The notes beneath the pieces are model-generated. The model was not told the DNA's origin. It saw only the letters and a list, made by a program, of their open reading frames with translations, and did not search any database. Positions 1 through 11,172 of a stretch of 64,000 bases of DNA are shown one piece after another. The first letter of the stretch is position 1. The number at the start of each line of letters is the position of its first letter. A program made the position numbers and the translations under genes. Source of the DNA: Corbicula japonica (taxonomy: Eukaryota > Mollusca > Bivalvia > Venerida > Cyrenidae); contig JAZAYU010000006.1 of NCBI GenBank assembly GCA_038501625.1, positions 10,710,181-10,774,180 on the forward strand, given 5' to 3'.

Positions 1-205
1 CATGTTGTTGTAAGTATGTCAGTTCAAATAAGATGCCACAAACAATTACAAATGTAACGAAAAGAGAGAACCATTAGGGTTACCGCCTTGGAACGGTCAG
101 TGGCAAAACAAATTGCCACTGGGGGTTTAAACCAGGTTCTATGGTGCACCAACCTCACACTTGCCCCAGCAGGTTCTCACATCAACAAAGAAATATAGAA
201 TGACG
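1..205 (-). mobile_element. Family A retroelement 3' end, copy 1 (runs off window)
   Basis: Read on the minus strand, this carries the family A core: AGAACC, GGTTTAAACC, the stem CAGTGGCAA/TTGCCACTG, then GGTAACCC and GGTTCT. It ends near position 200, where similarity to other copies stops. The 3' part, including the stretch resembling 13380-13410, continues past the window start. It has no coding capacity. Confidence 0.8.
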
Positions 206-640
206 TCCAAACATTTGTAGGCGAGAATGTTTGTTATGCATTCCGCGGGCTTTTATAATGCAGTCAATTTTGTAACGTAATTATACAATGGTTTCTACAA
301 AATGAAAGAAAGTGGTAGTTCTTTCATCAAATAACGAAAATAAGGCTCAGTAATAAACTCCGCCAAATTTTCTATTGGTCTCTTTTTGCAGTTTACTTCT
401 ATAGGCAAGATGATACTTAACACTATATCTATGATCAGTTGTCACAAATGTCAATATCAAAGGTTTATAAAATGCATTATTTTGTTGTTGTTTTTTCATT
501 ACAGGGATGGGGCTACATATACTGAACCTGTTACTCAGCAATCAACGAATATAGTCTGAGATAAATACATCAGAAAGTGAAGCGTGATGTTGGAAAATCG
601 TTCAAATAATGATTTTTATCGAAATATTCCAATATAAAAG

Positions 641-2233
641 ATGCAAAACTATAATGACAACACAAACGTATTTGTGGTTGCTCGAACACCGTTGGTAATT
701 GTGTTTGCCATATTGACACTTAACTTGCTACGGTACATATTCCAAAAGCTCGGACAACACAGACTTGAGGTGTTAACTACCATACTGATTTTTGCTTTAT
801 TTGGGCTATTCTTGTTTTGGTTCTATTCCCACTTTACTGGACAATGCAAGAGCATTGCTAATATTGTTGATCACTTTGCGGACAACACAGTGAACATGGT
901 AAGTAGATCTTTCTAACTTGAAGTTAGATGCACATAAAAGCAAATTACTTCAAATCTTTGTTCTTTATATCTGCTGCAAATGTTAGTTGCATTGTATCCG
1001 CGCATATAAGAGCCAAAAGAATTTAACCTCAATCAAATGCGTATTTAAAGAATTTCAAACACAACATACTCGAGATCAGAAATTCTAATTTTAAAGCAGT
1101 CTATCTGATTGTTCTATCTTTTGATTTTGCTTTTGATCATGTCAACTCGGAAGGTAATTTGGAAAAAGAAACATTGAATTACAAGAGTTTACAAACTAGA
1201 AGAAAGTTAACCCGTTACCGATGTCATGCAGTGATTGTTACGTCTATCAGGGCTATCCGATCAACCTTTTTTGGGGTTGTCCCTGTTAGCTCAATTGGTT
1301 GCGTCGCAGGAATTGCAGGGCTAGGCGCTGTCCCCGCGACGGTTCGGGTCCGCTCCAAGCTAGAGGCACTTTCATTTGAAATTCACAGTAGCGCTATTTG
1401 TGCATAGTGGCGGCCGTAAAAAGTCTCCCCGTACATAGAGTTTGTACTGTTATCAGTAAAATAACCCGTTACCGATGTCATGCAGTGATTGTTCCGATTA
1501 ACCTTTTTTGGGGTTGTCCCGGTTAGCTCAGTTGGTTGCGTCGCAGGAATTGCAGGGCTAGGCGCAGTCGCCGCGACGCTGCGGGTTCGCCCCCACTTGG
1601 ACGCACTATCATTTGTATTGTGTTATGTTAATGCTGAAAGTTAATGTTCATGTATTACAGTGTATGCTTGTCACCTTCAACCATTTTCATGATTAATACT
1701 AAGAAGTCTTAACGTGTTGATTTTCTTCTTTATATTGCAGACAAAACGCATTTCACGAAAGTGTAGCAGGTATGTGTTTCGCAGGTTATGAGAGCAAACA
1801 ACGGACTTGTTGATCGAAATTGAAAACTGCCTGATCACAAACCAGTATTTATACAATCAATAAAAATATTAATTATTCAAAGAAATAGATAGAAAAACTT
1901 CTAGATGACCTAATATTTAGTAGACATGCAACGATCAGACTCTTTATTGTAAATATGTGGCACTGTTTAAATGAATCTGTTTATGATGAATTTATGTTGA
2001 ACATAACAAAGATACGTGACATTATGTTCCTGTATCTGGAAGAGACAATATATTCAAGAGGACCACCTATGACAACAACTCTGTTCCGGAGAGCCGGGCA
2101 ACATTTTATAGTCTCCGCAAACCACTTACAGAAGGGAACAGATAACAATTTCAACATGTATCCAATAATGCAAGTCGTCTATTCGCAACAGAACAACAAC
2201 TTTATGTTCGTATGCTTACCACCAAAACAATGA
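641..2233 (+). CDS. Putative small membrane protein, three exons
   Basis: Not recognised. The model joins 641-898, 1741-1769 and 1939-2233, giving about 193 residues. Exon 1 starts at ATG 641, encodes two hydrophobic segments (about residues 16-34 and 44-65) and ends phase 0 at a GTAAGT donor. The 29-bp micro-exon has a strong pyrimidine tract before CAG and a GTATGT donor. Exon 3 starts after CAG at 1938 and reads to TGA at 2231-2233. Its phase fits the micro-exon. An alternative acceptor at 1920 also keeps frame. Exon 3 contains NES and NIT glycosylation-type triplets. The first intron (899-1740) holds the tandem tRNA-related repeats. The splice sites and phase agreement are direct observations. 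That this is one expressed gene is inference. The start may lie in an earlier exon. Confidence 0.45.
1206..1625 (+). repeat. Two tandem tRNA-related SINE-like units
   Basis: Each unit has a tRNA-like part (about 1288-1370 and 1512-1605) with an A-box-like TAGCTCAATTGG or TAGCTCAGTTGG. The first unit has a B-box-like GGTTCGGGTCC, degenerate in the second. Each is preceded by a shared leader containing CCGTTACCGATGTCATGCAG. The spacer at about 1383-1440 (from TTCACAGTAGCGCT to CTCCCCGTACAT) also occurs before the copy at 33.9 kb, so the units abut head to tail. The array lies in the first intron of the 641-2233 gene model. No acceptor stem can be drawn, so these are not functional tRNA genes. 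Confidence 0.7.
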
Positions 2234-2350
2234 ACAGTGTTGCGGGGATTATTATTTATTAATAATTTTGAAAACCTTGCATGATTAAACATTGGTTAAA
2301 ATTGGAAAGCAACATATTGTATTTCCTGAAATAATAATTTTTATATTATG

Positions 2351-2356
2351 AATAAA
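2351..2356 (+). promoter_or_regulatory. Candidate polyadenylation signal (AATAAA)
   Basis: AATAAA lies 118 bp after the stop codon of the 641-2233 model, in AT-rich DNA. The position suits a short 3' UTR, but AATAAA is common here by chance. Confidence 0.3.
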
Positions 2357-2359
2357 AAC

Positions 2360-3844
2360 ATTAAAACCACAAGTTTTTCCTTGTCAAATGTAATATTTAT
2401 GATGTTGTTAAAGAAGCATTTTGCTAATTATTCACAGGTAGAATGAGATAATTATTTTAATTTTAACTTATAAATCACATTAAAGAAAGCAATTGTTGCA
2501 AATAGGTTAGTTCTTCACATTAAACAATTCTTTTCAAACATTTTACGTTTTCATGGCAACTACTGTTAGCAGAATATACGAATTGTATAAGGGTTTACTG
2601 CATGTAACTTACAAGTGTTGCACATTTTCATAATATCTACACATGAATATGATCTTGGTAATGACAATACTGTCAAAACATTTCGAACAATACATGCTTT
2701 GAAATGATAAATGCAAAAAAGAAAAATATTAAGCAAACCATACTTCTTTTCTTTTGCTTTAAATTTGCCAAAAAAAATTGTGCACGTACTTTGTGTATAC
2801 GGATATAAATGATTATTTTTAAAAGCTCATATTTCAGCATTTAAAAGTATAATTTACTGACATTTATTATTGAATCTTACATATATTGCAAAGTGTATAC
2901 GTTATATGTAAATGAATTCATTACTCTACGACATTTTTCCAATTCATGATACTTAGACAAGTTAGAAATTTCTACAAATGGCGTGGTTTGATTATAGTAA
3001 ATCCACCGGTTTTAATGGTTTTAATTGTCAATTTGTTTTGTATTATAATTGTTGCCGTGTTATGATCATGTTGACAGTGCCTCTTACTTTCTTCGTGAAT
3101 TATAAATATTTATGCAGATATATGTTCTGTACTACATAGCTTTTGTGTAAAAAACTTAGAATTGTAAACACATGTTATATCAGACACTTGCCAATCACTT
3201 TAATGCATCAATGTTAATTACAATAAATATTTTATTACTCTTACATTTGTTTTCTGTTTCTGCATAAATACTAAAATACAAATGTGTAATCTGTGTTGTT
3301 CGCTTAAGGGTATCATTTACAACAAAACCCGAAAGTAGAGAGCGAAAATTCATACATTTTTCTTCAGAACAACGGGTATATTTACCTAGCTTGACAAAAA
3401 TTCCAATCCCTGTTACAAACATAAAAAAATAAACTACCGAAAAAATACTAGTTAAACGTTTTAAGTGTTTGTTTGCCTTTCTGCTGTGCTCAATACCTAT
3501 GCCTAGGTGCAGAAGAGAATGCATTTAACACCAGTACTTTTTTCAAAGGTGCAAATGATACGTTTCAGAGAGCAATTATCGCCTCACCTACGACATTATA
3601 ATTCGTATTCTTAACAGTTTTTTCCGTGTACTTCAAAATTTGTTTGCTGATTAACAATACAATATGCCACGTTATAACAGCCTTTTCTCTTTGCTCGTCT
3701 TTTTAAGGCTTGATAATGAAAATGACTGCTATTAAATTCATTTTCTCAACCTGATTGCAGACAATATTTTTATTGCCTTGCACTCTGGAAATTCTGCCAG
3801 TATGTCAAGGCATTATTATATTTTACAATTCAAATTCTTCTTCA
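2360..3844. other. No supported gene; one weak minus-strand ORF
   Basis: AT-rich DNA. The only notable open frame is 3524-3195 on the minus strand: 109 codons from a true ATG with one hydrophobic segment. It has no recognisable motif and no clear splice context, so it may be chance. Confidence 0.5.
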
Positions 3845-4258
3845 GCTATTCATCTAACGAATCATAATTTCTTATGGTAATCAGTGTGACTTATTAATTT
3901 AAAAGGTATGGCTACAGTAGAACTGTTCACTTGCACAATGTTTTGACGTGTGACGTCGGCGAGCACGAATGCTATGCCCTGAGTTGCTGCGAAAAAGCGT
4001 GCCGTCATTCACTTGGTTGTCAACATAGCTGTTGCAACAGCCATCCGAAACATCCGTAATATCACGAATTCTTCTCATAATTTCTATATTAATTAAAATA
4101 TTTATGTGTGCAAATATTAGAATTGGATCGATATTTGATAGTTTTCATTTGGGTATGAAAAGCAGTTGGATTGTGTAAAGTCATTCACACACTGTAAACA
4201 ACCCAACTGTTTTCCATATCTAAATGAAAACCAAAATCAAATATCGATTCGATCCTTA
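3845..4258 (+). repeat. Family D repeat with terminal hairpin, copy 1
   Basis: Similar over its whole length to 49133-49571. The first part contains GTGTGACGTCGGCGAGCACG (a CRE-like TGACGTC). The last part (about 4120-4256) is an imperfect hairpin with arms of about 60 bp, from GGATCGATATTTGATAG to its complement near 4240-4256. The loop lacks the inner GTGAAGCCC/GGGCTTCAC stem of the second copy. Confidence 0.75.
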
Positions 4259-5981
4259 AATAACTACTATGAGCAGACTGTTTTTGATAATTTCACAATA
4301 TTCGCATGACCCAGTTTCAGCTAGTAACAATATTGTATTATGGTTGTAAGGTAAATGAATCGTTACGGTATCAGCTGTATGGGTTTATTATTCAAAAGTA
4401 AGGGTACATTATTCCAAATTTAAGATTCATTATTCCAGTTATGAGAGAACGTTGAAATTAAGTTGAAATCCTCTAGCTGTGTGAGAGGCTGTCCTATCTG
4501 CAAATGGCAATTTTCTTAAATATGTAAAATATCATTTCAATATAAACCAAAAAGTACTGTCTTTTAGAAAAAAATAAACGGCGTTAATGGAAAACTTAAA
4601 GATGAAATATGATGAATATAGTAATTAAGCTCATCTCTAATTTCCAGTAAACTAAATCATGTACGGTAACCTCAGATTCCTTCATATTGATTAATGTGTA
4701 ATTAAGTCGTATCCTCGAGCAATGTATTCGAATTTAAAGTTACAAATCTTAATGTATGAAAATGTATTTTAAGAGATCTTGACTAATCATAATATATGAT
4801 ATGATGTATCAATTATTGACAGAATAAATATCACTCACACAAAGTTCTAATTGGTCATCAATTGTATATGTTTACAATGTATGCTAGTTTTGTTTCTTCC
4901 CTTTTCAAGACAGGTTGTGAAAAATACTGTTTTGTCGTAGACTCAATTATTCAATGTCTTTTAAATTTTTATTGATTTTTGTTTCAATGAATCCAATACC
5001 GTTAACACCTTGGCGTCAAATTAGAACAGTTTTTAATTGAAAGAAAGGCAATTATTAAATCGGGTACTTAGAAGGGATTTATTTAAACAAAAAATGCTGA
5101 GAATTAATAAGGATTTATGTTTTTCCTACTCATGAGGGTACCTATCAAAACACAACAAACGATTTAGATTTTTTGGTTGCTCGGCCATTAACTGAATAGA
5201 TTGCATTTTTAATTTACATTAACTCTCGCAAAATTGTTCCAAAATCAACTATTACAAGATTAAAGCTTTAATTGAAGACTGTTGATGGAAACTGATCGCA
5301 AATTAAGGCATAAGTCAGTGTCTTTCTAATAATTAATTACGGACAAATAGTGACCAGTTAGAACCTTGTGTGAGTGTATGTAAGAAAATCCTAAGGCTAA
5401 TTATAAGCACCAGTGAAATTAATAGCGATTTTTTGTCTGCCATTTTTAAAATTGAAGGTGATAATTTCCAAGAAAATATAATAATTTTATAATATAACGC
5501 AAATTTGGACTGACAAGAAGTTGTGTGCTTTAAAAACGGAATAACTGATTTTTTAGCTTAGAAAATTACAAATAGCCAGATTAATGTCTTAATGTGAATA
5601 CATAGTATACTTTGATTTCTGAAGAAGCTGGAATAAATTTGAATTATATAACAATACAAACACACTAACTAGTTTTTGCTGACAGATGTTCCTTACTCAA
5701 TTTCAGATTTTACCGTGGGGATATTAAGATTGTGTGTGTTCTGCATTGCAGTGTTTCATTACTGACAGTTGCTTTCACTTTCATTTTGTGAAGATAGCTC
5801 AAAAATTTCTGCTCCAGAATGCTTCATTTCAACACCTTTTAAAAAAAACAGAAAAGCAAGATCTATACGTCACTGTCAGTGATAATGACATTATATTGTA
5901 AACGTTTTCACTGGATATCCCATTTCCCTGCTTGTTCTCTCTATTGTAAAAAAGCCACTGATCGATTTAGTTTATTTCATT
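4259..5981. other. No gene seen; small relic of foldback end
   Basis: AT-rich intergenic or intronic DNA. Around 4566-4592 the sequence AAATAAACGGCGTTAATGG resembles the outer end of the foldback element at 42786-46614 (GATAAACGGCGTTGATGG). Nothing else was supported. Confidence 0.5.
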
Positions 5982-6112
5982 TCAACCCGGGGCTAGGCGG
6001 CGCGGGCAGTTATATGCATTTTCATTACTGCCCATGAACAGGTTCAATCAAACCGAACCTGTAATGTTTTCACTTTTGTCGTGTTCGGTGGCTTTTAAAG
6101 TTCCCTTTTCAT
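5982..6112 (-). repeat. Family B repeat, partial copy
   Basis: Matches the first part of the 421-bp family B element, inverted relative to 7008-7430. It carries CAGGTTC (6039-6045) and GAACCTG (6055-6061) where other copies have CAGGCTC and GAGCCTG, so the stem is kept by paired changes. Confidence 0.8.
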
Positions 6113-6170
6113 AATTGTAAGAGACTTACGCCGAAACAGCTAAAATTATCAACGTAACATATTGGTTTAG

Positions 6171-6341
6171 AAGTAGCAAAACAATTTAGAATTGTGTCTG
6201 CAATTTATAGAAGCCTAACATATTTAGTATTAAAACATGATTTCATGACTGCTTATGTAAAAGACATTTCACCGATGGTGACAAGATTGACGTCAGCATA
6301 CCTGAGACCTAAGCTGCAGAATGTTGTATTTTTCATTAGAG
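6171..6341 (+). CDS. Candidate internal exon, phase 1-1, unrecognised
   Basis: A 171-bp open stretch of 56 full codons between a TTTAG acceptor at 6170 and a good donor (AGAG/GTACGT) at 6341/6342. Both ends are phase 1, so the exon is symmetric. The product is basic and mixed hydrophobic, with RSLTYLVLKHDFMTAYVKD in the middle. No known domain was recognised. The acceptor has a weak pyrimidine tract. The exon sits between two inverted family B copies. It could belong to the same gene as 7995-8081 or 10786-13145, but the phases do not join directly, so at least one further exon would be needed. Confidence 0.35.
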
Positions 6342-7007
6342 GTACGTTTGTAAATGAAAACAAGTGTTTTATTAGAAAATGTCTTTTTCAGTTTATTCCA
6401 ATATGTGAATTTCGCTAAATCTGTTATTTTAAATTAATTTCATACGTTATTGGAATTATCTGAAGATTTGTATTTGACACATTTTTATACCTTAAATTTA
6501 CCTTGTCTTCTATTGCGATTAATAATCTAATGTGTCACCCCAGTAACAGTTTTAGAAAATGTTAATTGGCAGTAATGATACTACTCGGAGAGTTTTTTTT
6601 AAAGTTACACAGTACGAAATGTTAGAAATAAATGTGCAACCAATTTAAAATTAGTTAGACTAGATATTAAGAGCACATCTGAGACTTAACCTGCAGGGAA
6701 AACATCGTGATTTCAATTTCTTTTAATAGTAATTTGATGTATTTTGTAAATATATAATAAAGGTTTTACCTTTAAATGCGACTTTTTCGAACTCAGTCGA
6801 ATCGATCCGTTGACTTTTAAGATACGGGAATAATTTGCAAAGCATTATAACAAATATTTCTTTATACGCTCATACAATTAGTAGTGAATTATAGAAAATA
6901 AACAATGCATTTTCAATATGCTAGACATAGCCACATGTTATGTAGTCATGCACGAAATGATAACCGTCGCTATGGCCTTAACTTTTGTTTTATCTATTTT
7001 AGTGTGA
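6342..7007. other. Nothing seen
   Basis: AT-rich DNA after the candidate donor, up to the next family B copy. No repeats or coding signal were supported. Confidence 0.5.
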
Positions 7008-7430
7008 TAGATGAAAAGCGAACTTTGAAAGCCATCGAACACGACAAACACGAAAATATTGCAGGCTCAGTTTGATTGCGCCTGTGCATGGACAGTAATG
7101 GAAATACATATTACTGCCCACACCGCCTAGCCCCGGGTTGAGCTCAACTCAATATTTACACCAATAAACAGTACAATTTTGATACATCCCATACGATGGT
7201 GTGCAAATGACGGTGAACAAGGAACCTTCAATGCGGTGTTTTTTTTCAGATTAATACCATTCCATGTTCAGCGTCGTAAGGTCCCCAGATAAAAAGATGG
7301 GTTTTCCCTAAACGAGAAAACATTGAGCGGAACTAAACAAAATTGAATTTTGACAGGGGATCTGAGAATATAAATCCTGCATATCACAGACAACGCCAAA
7401 GGCAAAATTTAAAAAGCAGGAAGTATATCA
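7008..7430 (+). repeat. Family B repeat, full-length copy
   Basis: A 423-bp copy running from TAGATGAAAAG to GGAAGTATAT. Its length agrees with the full copies at 32011-32430 and 34560-34980. It has no open reading frame and no terminal inverted repeats. It contains a CAGTAAT/ATTACTG stem and the CCCCGGGTTGAG block. Class unknown. Confidence 0.85.
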
Positions 7431-7716
7431 TTGGGGTGAGTTGCATGCAGGAATGAGCTTTTTTACATTCCACACTCGTTGTGTTGTAGTCATCTTCACC
7501 GTAGATTATAGCCCTAGATATCCGAGTTCGACACATTTCAATGCATCATTCATATATAAAACAAAACAAAGAAATATATTTTCTCGATTTATTTTTAACA
7601 TGTAAAATGCATAATTAATAAATAATGGTGGGTTTCCTACCCGACAAGTTCTCATTTTGATGATGCCGCGCGCATTGTTCGACCGCGGCAAATTTCTTGT
7701 TTCTGGTGACATGACA

Positions 7717-7742
7717 TACACGCCCGGTAAACCGGGCGTGTA
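7717..7742. repeat. Perfect GC-rich palindrome
   Basis: Arms TACACGCCCGGT (7717-7728) and ACCGGGCGTGTA (7731-7742) pair perfectly over 12 bp around an AA spacer. It stands out in AT-rich surroundings. It could be a terminator-like hairpin, a binding site or a MITE remnant. Confidence 0.8.
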
Positions 7743-7994
7743 CATAGTGTATATTTGTGTATATAGGTTAAATTGTTTTCTTTCCACTTATAAATCATGG
7801 CTTTAGTCAACATTCGATTAAAGCGGTTTAATATTATATGTAAAAAGAACAAATTTGCAGGACAGAGAAATTAATTCGGCATGTCAAACTGATTTTGCAA
7901 CTTAACCGATGTTGAAACAGTGTGGACTGTACCTATTTGTTCTTATGTATCTTTTATGTCTCGTCTTTCATAAAACTTCTTTTCTCCATTTCAG

Positions 7995-8081
7995 TTCAAT
8001 AGTTCACATGACTACGACTATTTTTCTTACAAGAAATATCGTACATCATCTCCTGAAAATCGCTACGCTATCAGTATCTGA
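7995..8081 (+). CDS. Candidate terminal exon, unrecognised
   Basis: Starts after a strong pyrimidine tract and TTTCAG acceptor (7975-7994). It reads 28 codons to TGA at 8079-8081 if entered in phase 0. The peptide is hydrophilic and rich in Tyr, Ser and Asn, including SSHDYDYFSYKKYRTSS, like a cytoplasmic tail. The frame offset by one base is also open, to TAA near 8091, so the phase is uncertain. No partner exon was found. Confidence 0.3.
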   Translation, partial: FNSSHDYDYFSYKKYRTSSPENRYAISI

Positions 8082-8204
8082 CGACGAGTAACTAAAACGT
8101 GTTTTTATTCCCAACCATGTGAACAAATAAGATTGTAGCCTACAGAAAGACAAGAAAACATTCACATACAGTCTTGCGTAACATTTTAATTCCTTTAACT
8201 TCAT

Positions 8205-8370
8205 TGTACTGTTTATTGGTGTAAATATTTAGTTGTGTCCAACCCAGGACTAGGCGGCGTGGGCATTTATATACATATCCATTACTGCCCAGGAACAGGC
8301 TTATTCAAACCGACACTGCAATATTTTCATATTTGTCGTGTTCGGTGGCTTTCAAAGTTACCTTTTTATC
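8205..8370 (-). repeat. Family B repeat, partial copy
   Basis: Minus-sense copy of roughly the first 165 bp of family B, with CTAGGCGGCGTGGGCA and GTCGTGTTCGGTGGCTTTCA on the plus strand. Confidence 0.8.
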
Positions 8371-8904
8371 AAATTCATACATATGATCAAAGAATCAAAC
8401 AGATGTTCTCTGGCCAAATTGAGTCAAGATCCCAACATTAAATGCTTTATTTCTTTATGGGCACATGCCTCAATTAAAAGTCAATCTTTTGTAATTTTGT
8501 TTTCCGCCCATATGATTTATCGTAAACAATAACGCCTTCTCAAAAATATGTTCTCTAATATTTATCATCAAAGATATTACAAATTAAGTTTAGATGAGTG
8601 TTAGGTATGTGTATGTGAAAACGCGTTTTCAACGATTCTTCAACCCGAAAATATTTCACCGCTGCGCACTTGAATATTCTACATGATAAACATATTTATG
8701 TTGCTTTCTCTCTTGTGTAGGGATTTTAAACAACGGAGTTTCCGAAATCATGGCTTAAACCTTACGACTTTCACATGGCATTTATTAACATTTTCGAAAA
8801 TAAACGATAAATTATTTTTGAAAACGCCTTTATCTATCAATGCTTTATTATAAATCGTTTTGTTTTCCTGAAAAATAAATTAACTGAAAAATGCATGTTA
8901 GGAA

Positions 8905-9005
8905 AAATGTAAGGATGGTGCACCCTACAACCTGATTTAAACCCCAAACGCAAACGGATTGCCACATATACTTACAAGGCGGTAAACCCTCAAGTTCTCT
9001 TTTCT
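8905..9005 (+). repeat. Family A, decayed copy 2
   Basis: Contains GGTGCACCCTACAACCTG and AAGGCGGTAAACCCTC in family A order. The central stem is broken (the 5' arm reads AACGCAA), so this looks old. Confidence 0.65.
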
Positions 9006-10785
9006 GTTTTGATTATAATATGATCAAACATTATTTTGATATAAATGTATACGATCAAATAGGATCTGGCTATTCATTCCTATGATCAGAAGCGTACCTT
9101 ATAATTTATACAGCGGTCTCGTATATTATTTGTGGAAAATGCACAGTGTTTTTTATCATCTGAATTTTAAGATATATGATTTAAAATAAGTTATAAAATA
9201 ATTTCAAGACTGGTAGTGAGACTTGATATGGTGCATTTACAGCTAACACACATACAATTCTTTAAGGACAAATGAAGGCAAAGCCGACAAACTTATGAAA
9301 AGAATTTTGGAAACATGAAATGTTTAATACAATACTATTAATGAATTAAATGAATCCCCTGGATCACAAACTTACAAACCTGAGTAATAACAAAATTGAA
9401 TTTGACAGTTGCTTTTTGTAAATGCGTTATTATTTGTTTTTACAATACATACTTTTTTACATGTTTTTGAAGTATACTAGTATTAAGGAAAACAAGACGA
9501 TAAAATATAAGACTTAGTGTTACTTGTATTGAACTATAAAACCTTATACTTGTTCAATGTACTATGTTTTATTTTAATTTTCGTTAGTATACGTGATTTA
9601 AAAACAAACTTAAACTTGTTTTCAAACAGCAAATAAGCAATATATATTTTTGCTATCACACGTAGAAAATGTCCAGCACAAAAACTTTATGACAGAAATC
9701 TGTTTTTATAATTATGTACCTTTAATTTGTTTTTTTGTTGTTGTTTTAGTTTCGTCAAGTAACATTTTTCGAGTACCTCGTTTTCTCAGTCTGAACATCT
9801 TATTTCTGACCAAAATGCGACCAGTGCAGATCTACACTGGTCGCACATGCGTAAAAATGCGTTTATATGGAGGAAAGATTTAATTTATGTTCGAAATGGG
9901 AATTGTATTAATCGTTCCTTGAAATCTTAGTTACCGTAATGAAAATGACATTGCCATTTGCATAATGTAATTTGGTTTCAAAACTATTTAACCGCGGTCC
10001 AATTACACATGAACCGAGCTTTCTGAAACTTTCACACTGTGCATCGTCGTCGTGCATGATTTCAAATATTGGAAACCAATGTTGAGAAATTTATAAGATG
10101 AAAAGGAATTTTAAAAGGGTTCAGAAAACGACATTAAAATAAAAAATTGCCTGTTCATGGGCTGTAATGAAAATGCATATAAGCTATCCCACATCACCTA
10201 GAAATCACAGAAACAAACACCTCGTATCAAGGTCGACCATCAGAAATGACCCTCTTTGTAATGCATCTAATTAATGGCTTCCGTTGTGATACATAACTTA
10301 GCAATCGATTTAATCTTCTAATTCCATGGGAATCAACGCAAAACATCAATACTCTTACTAACGAATGTAATAAAGACGTAACATGAAATAAATTAAAACG
10401 ATCGCCGTACACTTTGTTCCCTTTTCATCTTTTTATTTATTATACAGGGTAATCATCGTGTGGTATGATGCCATTATTGTAACATACAGTGTCATATTTA
10501 TAAGAACGGGTGATTTAAAGTAACAAGTTTTCTTCATAGAAGTTAACCCGAAATCTTGAAAGTTGAATGCTAATAGCTTCGTCACTTCTATAAGGAATGA
10601 ATGTATGAACAGGGTCACGGAGCTGTGTATGCATGGCGTTTATTTAAGTCTAGATTTTATGCATATTAAACCTCTTGCAATCTACGACACAAACACAAAT
10701 GTTAAATTCTTAAAATTCAGATTTGAATGAGTGTATTCAGAATGTTTTCAAACAATTGCAACTGCCATTGCTTGTGTTTCAATAG
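9006..10785. other. No gene seen; hairpin and a B fragment
   Basis: Contains a perfect 11-bp inverted repeat, TGCGACCAGTG (9816-9826) and CACTGGTCGCA (9835-9845). A short family B fragment on the plus strand lies at 10148-10202 (GCCTGTTCATGGGCTGTAAT). The rest is AT-rich with no coding signal I can support. Confidence 0.5.
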
Positions 10786-10869
10786 CGTAGACGGTAATAC
10801 CAGATTTTGCCCGTGTGTTATACTGCAGTGGCGGATCCAGGGGGGGGGGAGGGTTCGAGGGGTTCGGAC

Positions 10870-11172
10870 GAACCCCCTAATTTCCCCGATTTTTGTTGTC
10901 CCGGTTGGTTCGAGGTTCGAATTTTGTGGATACGAATCTTTGTTGATGGTTTCCAGAAAGAAATGGACAACAAGTTTGGTACAAAATTGTTTCATTTGAC
11001 GACAAAATGCGGCCTCTGTGATGGTCTTGTGTCCAAACTTGGACTTCACGCATATTACATGCTCTAAATTCCAACCTGTGTATTGCCAATAAACAGCTTC
11101 GCTCCCCTGCACACTTGCCACTGAATGTGACCAATCTGCTTTAATTTCAATCAAAACAACAAAAGTAGTCAA
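10870..11172 (-). other. Open frame inside family C element, unrecognised
   Basis: An ATG-initiated minus-strand frame (11172 downward) encodes about 100 residues before running into the element's left end. It has balanced codon use for this AT-rich window and contains WSHSVASVQGSEAVYWQYTG. A second frame at 12315-12052 in the same element is also open and mixed in composition. Neither matches a transposase I know. They may be captured host fragments or chance. Confidence 0.25.
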
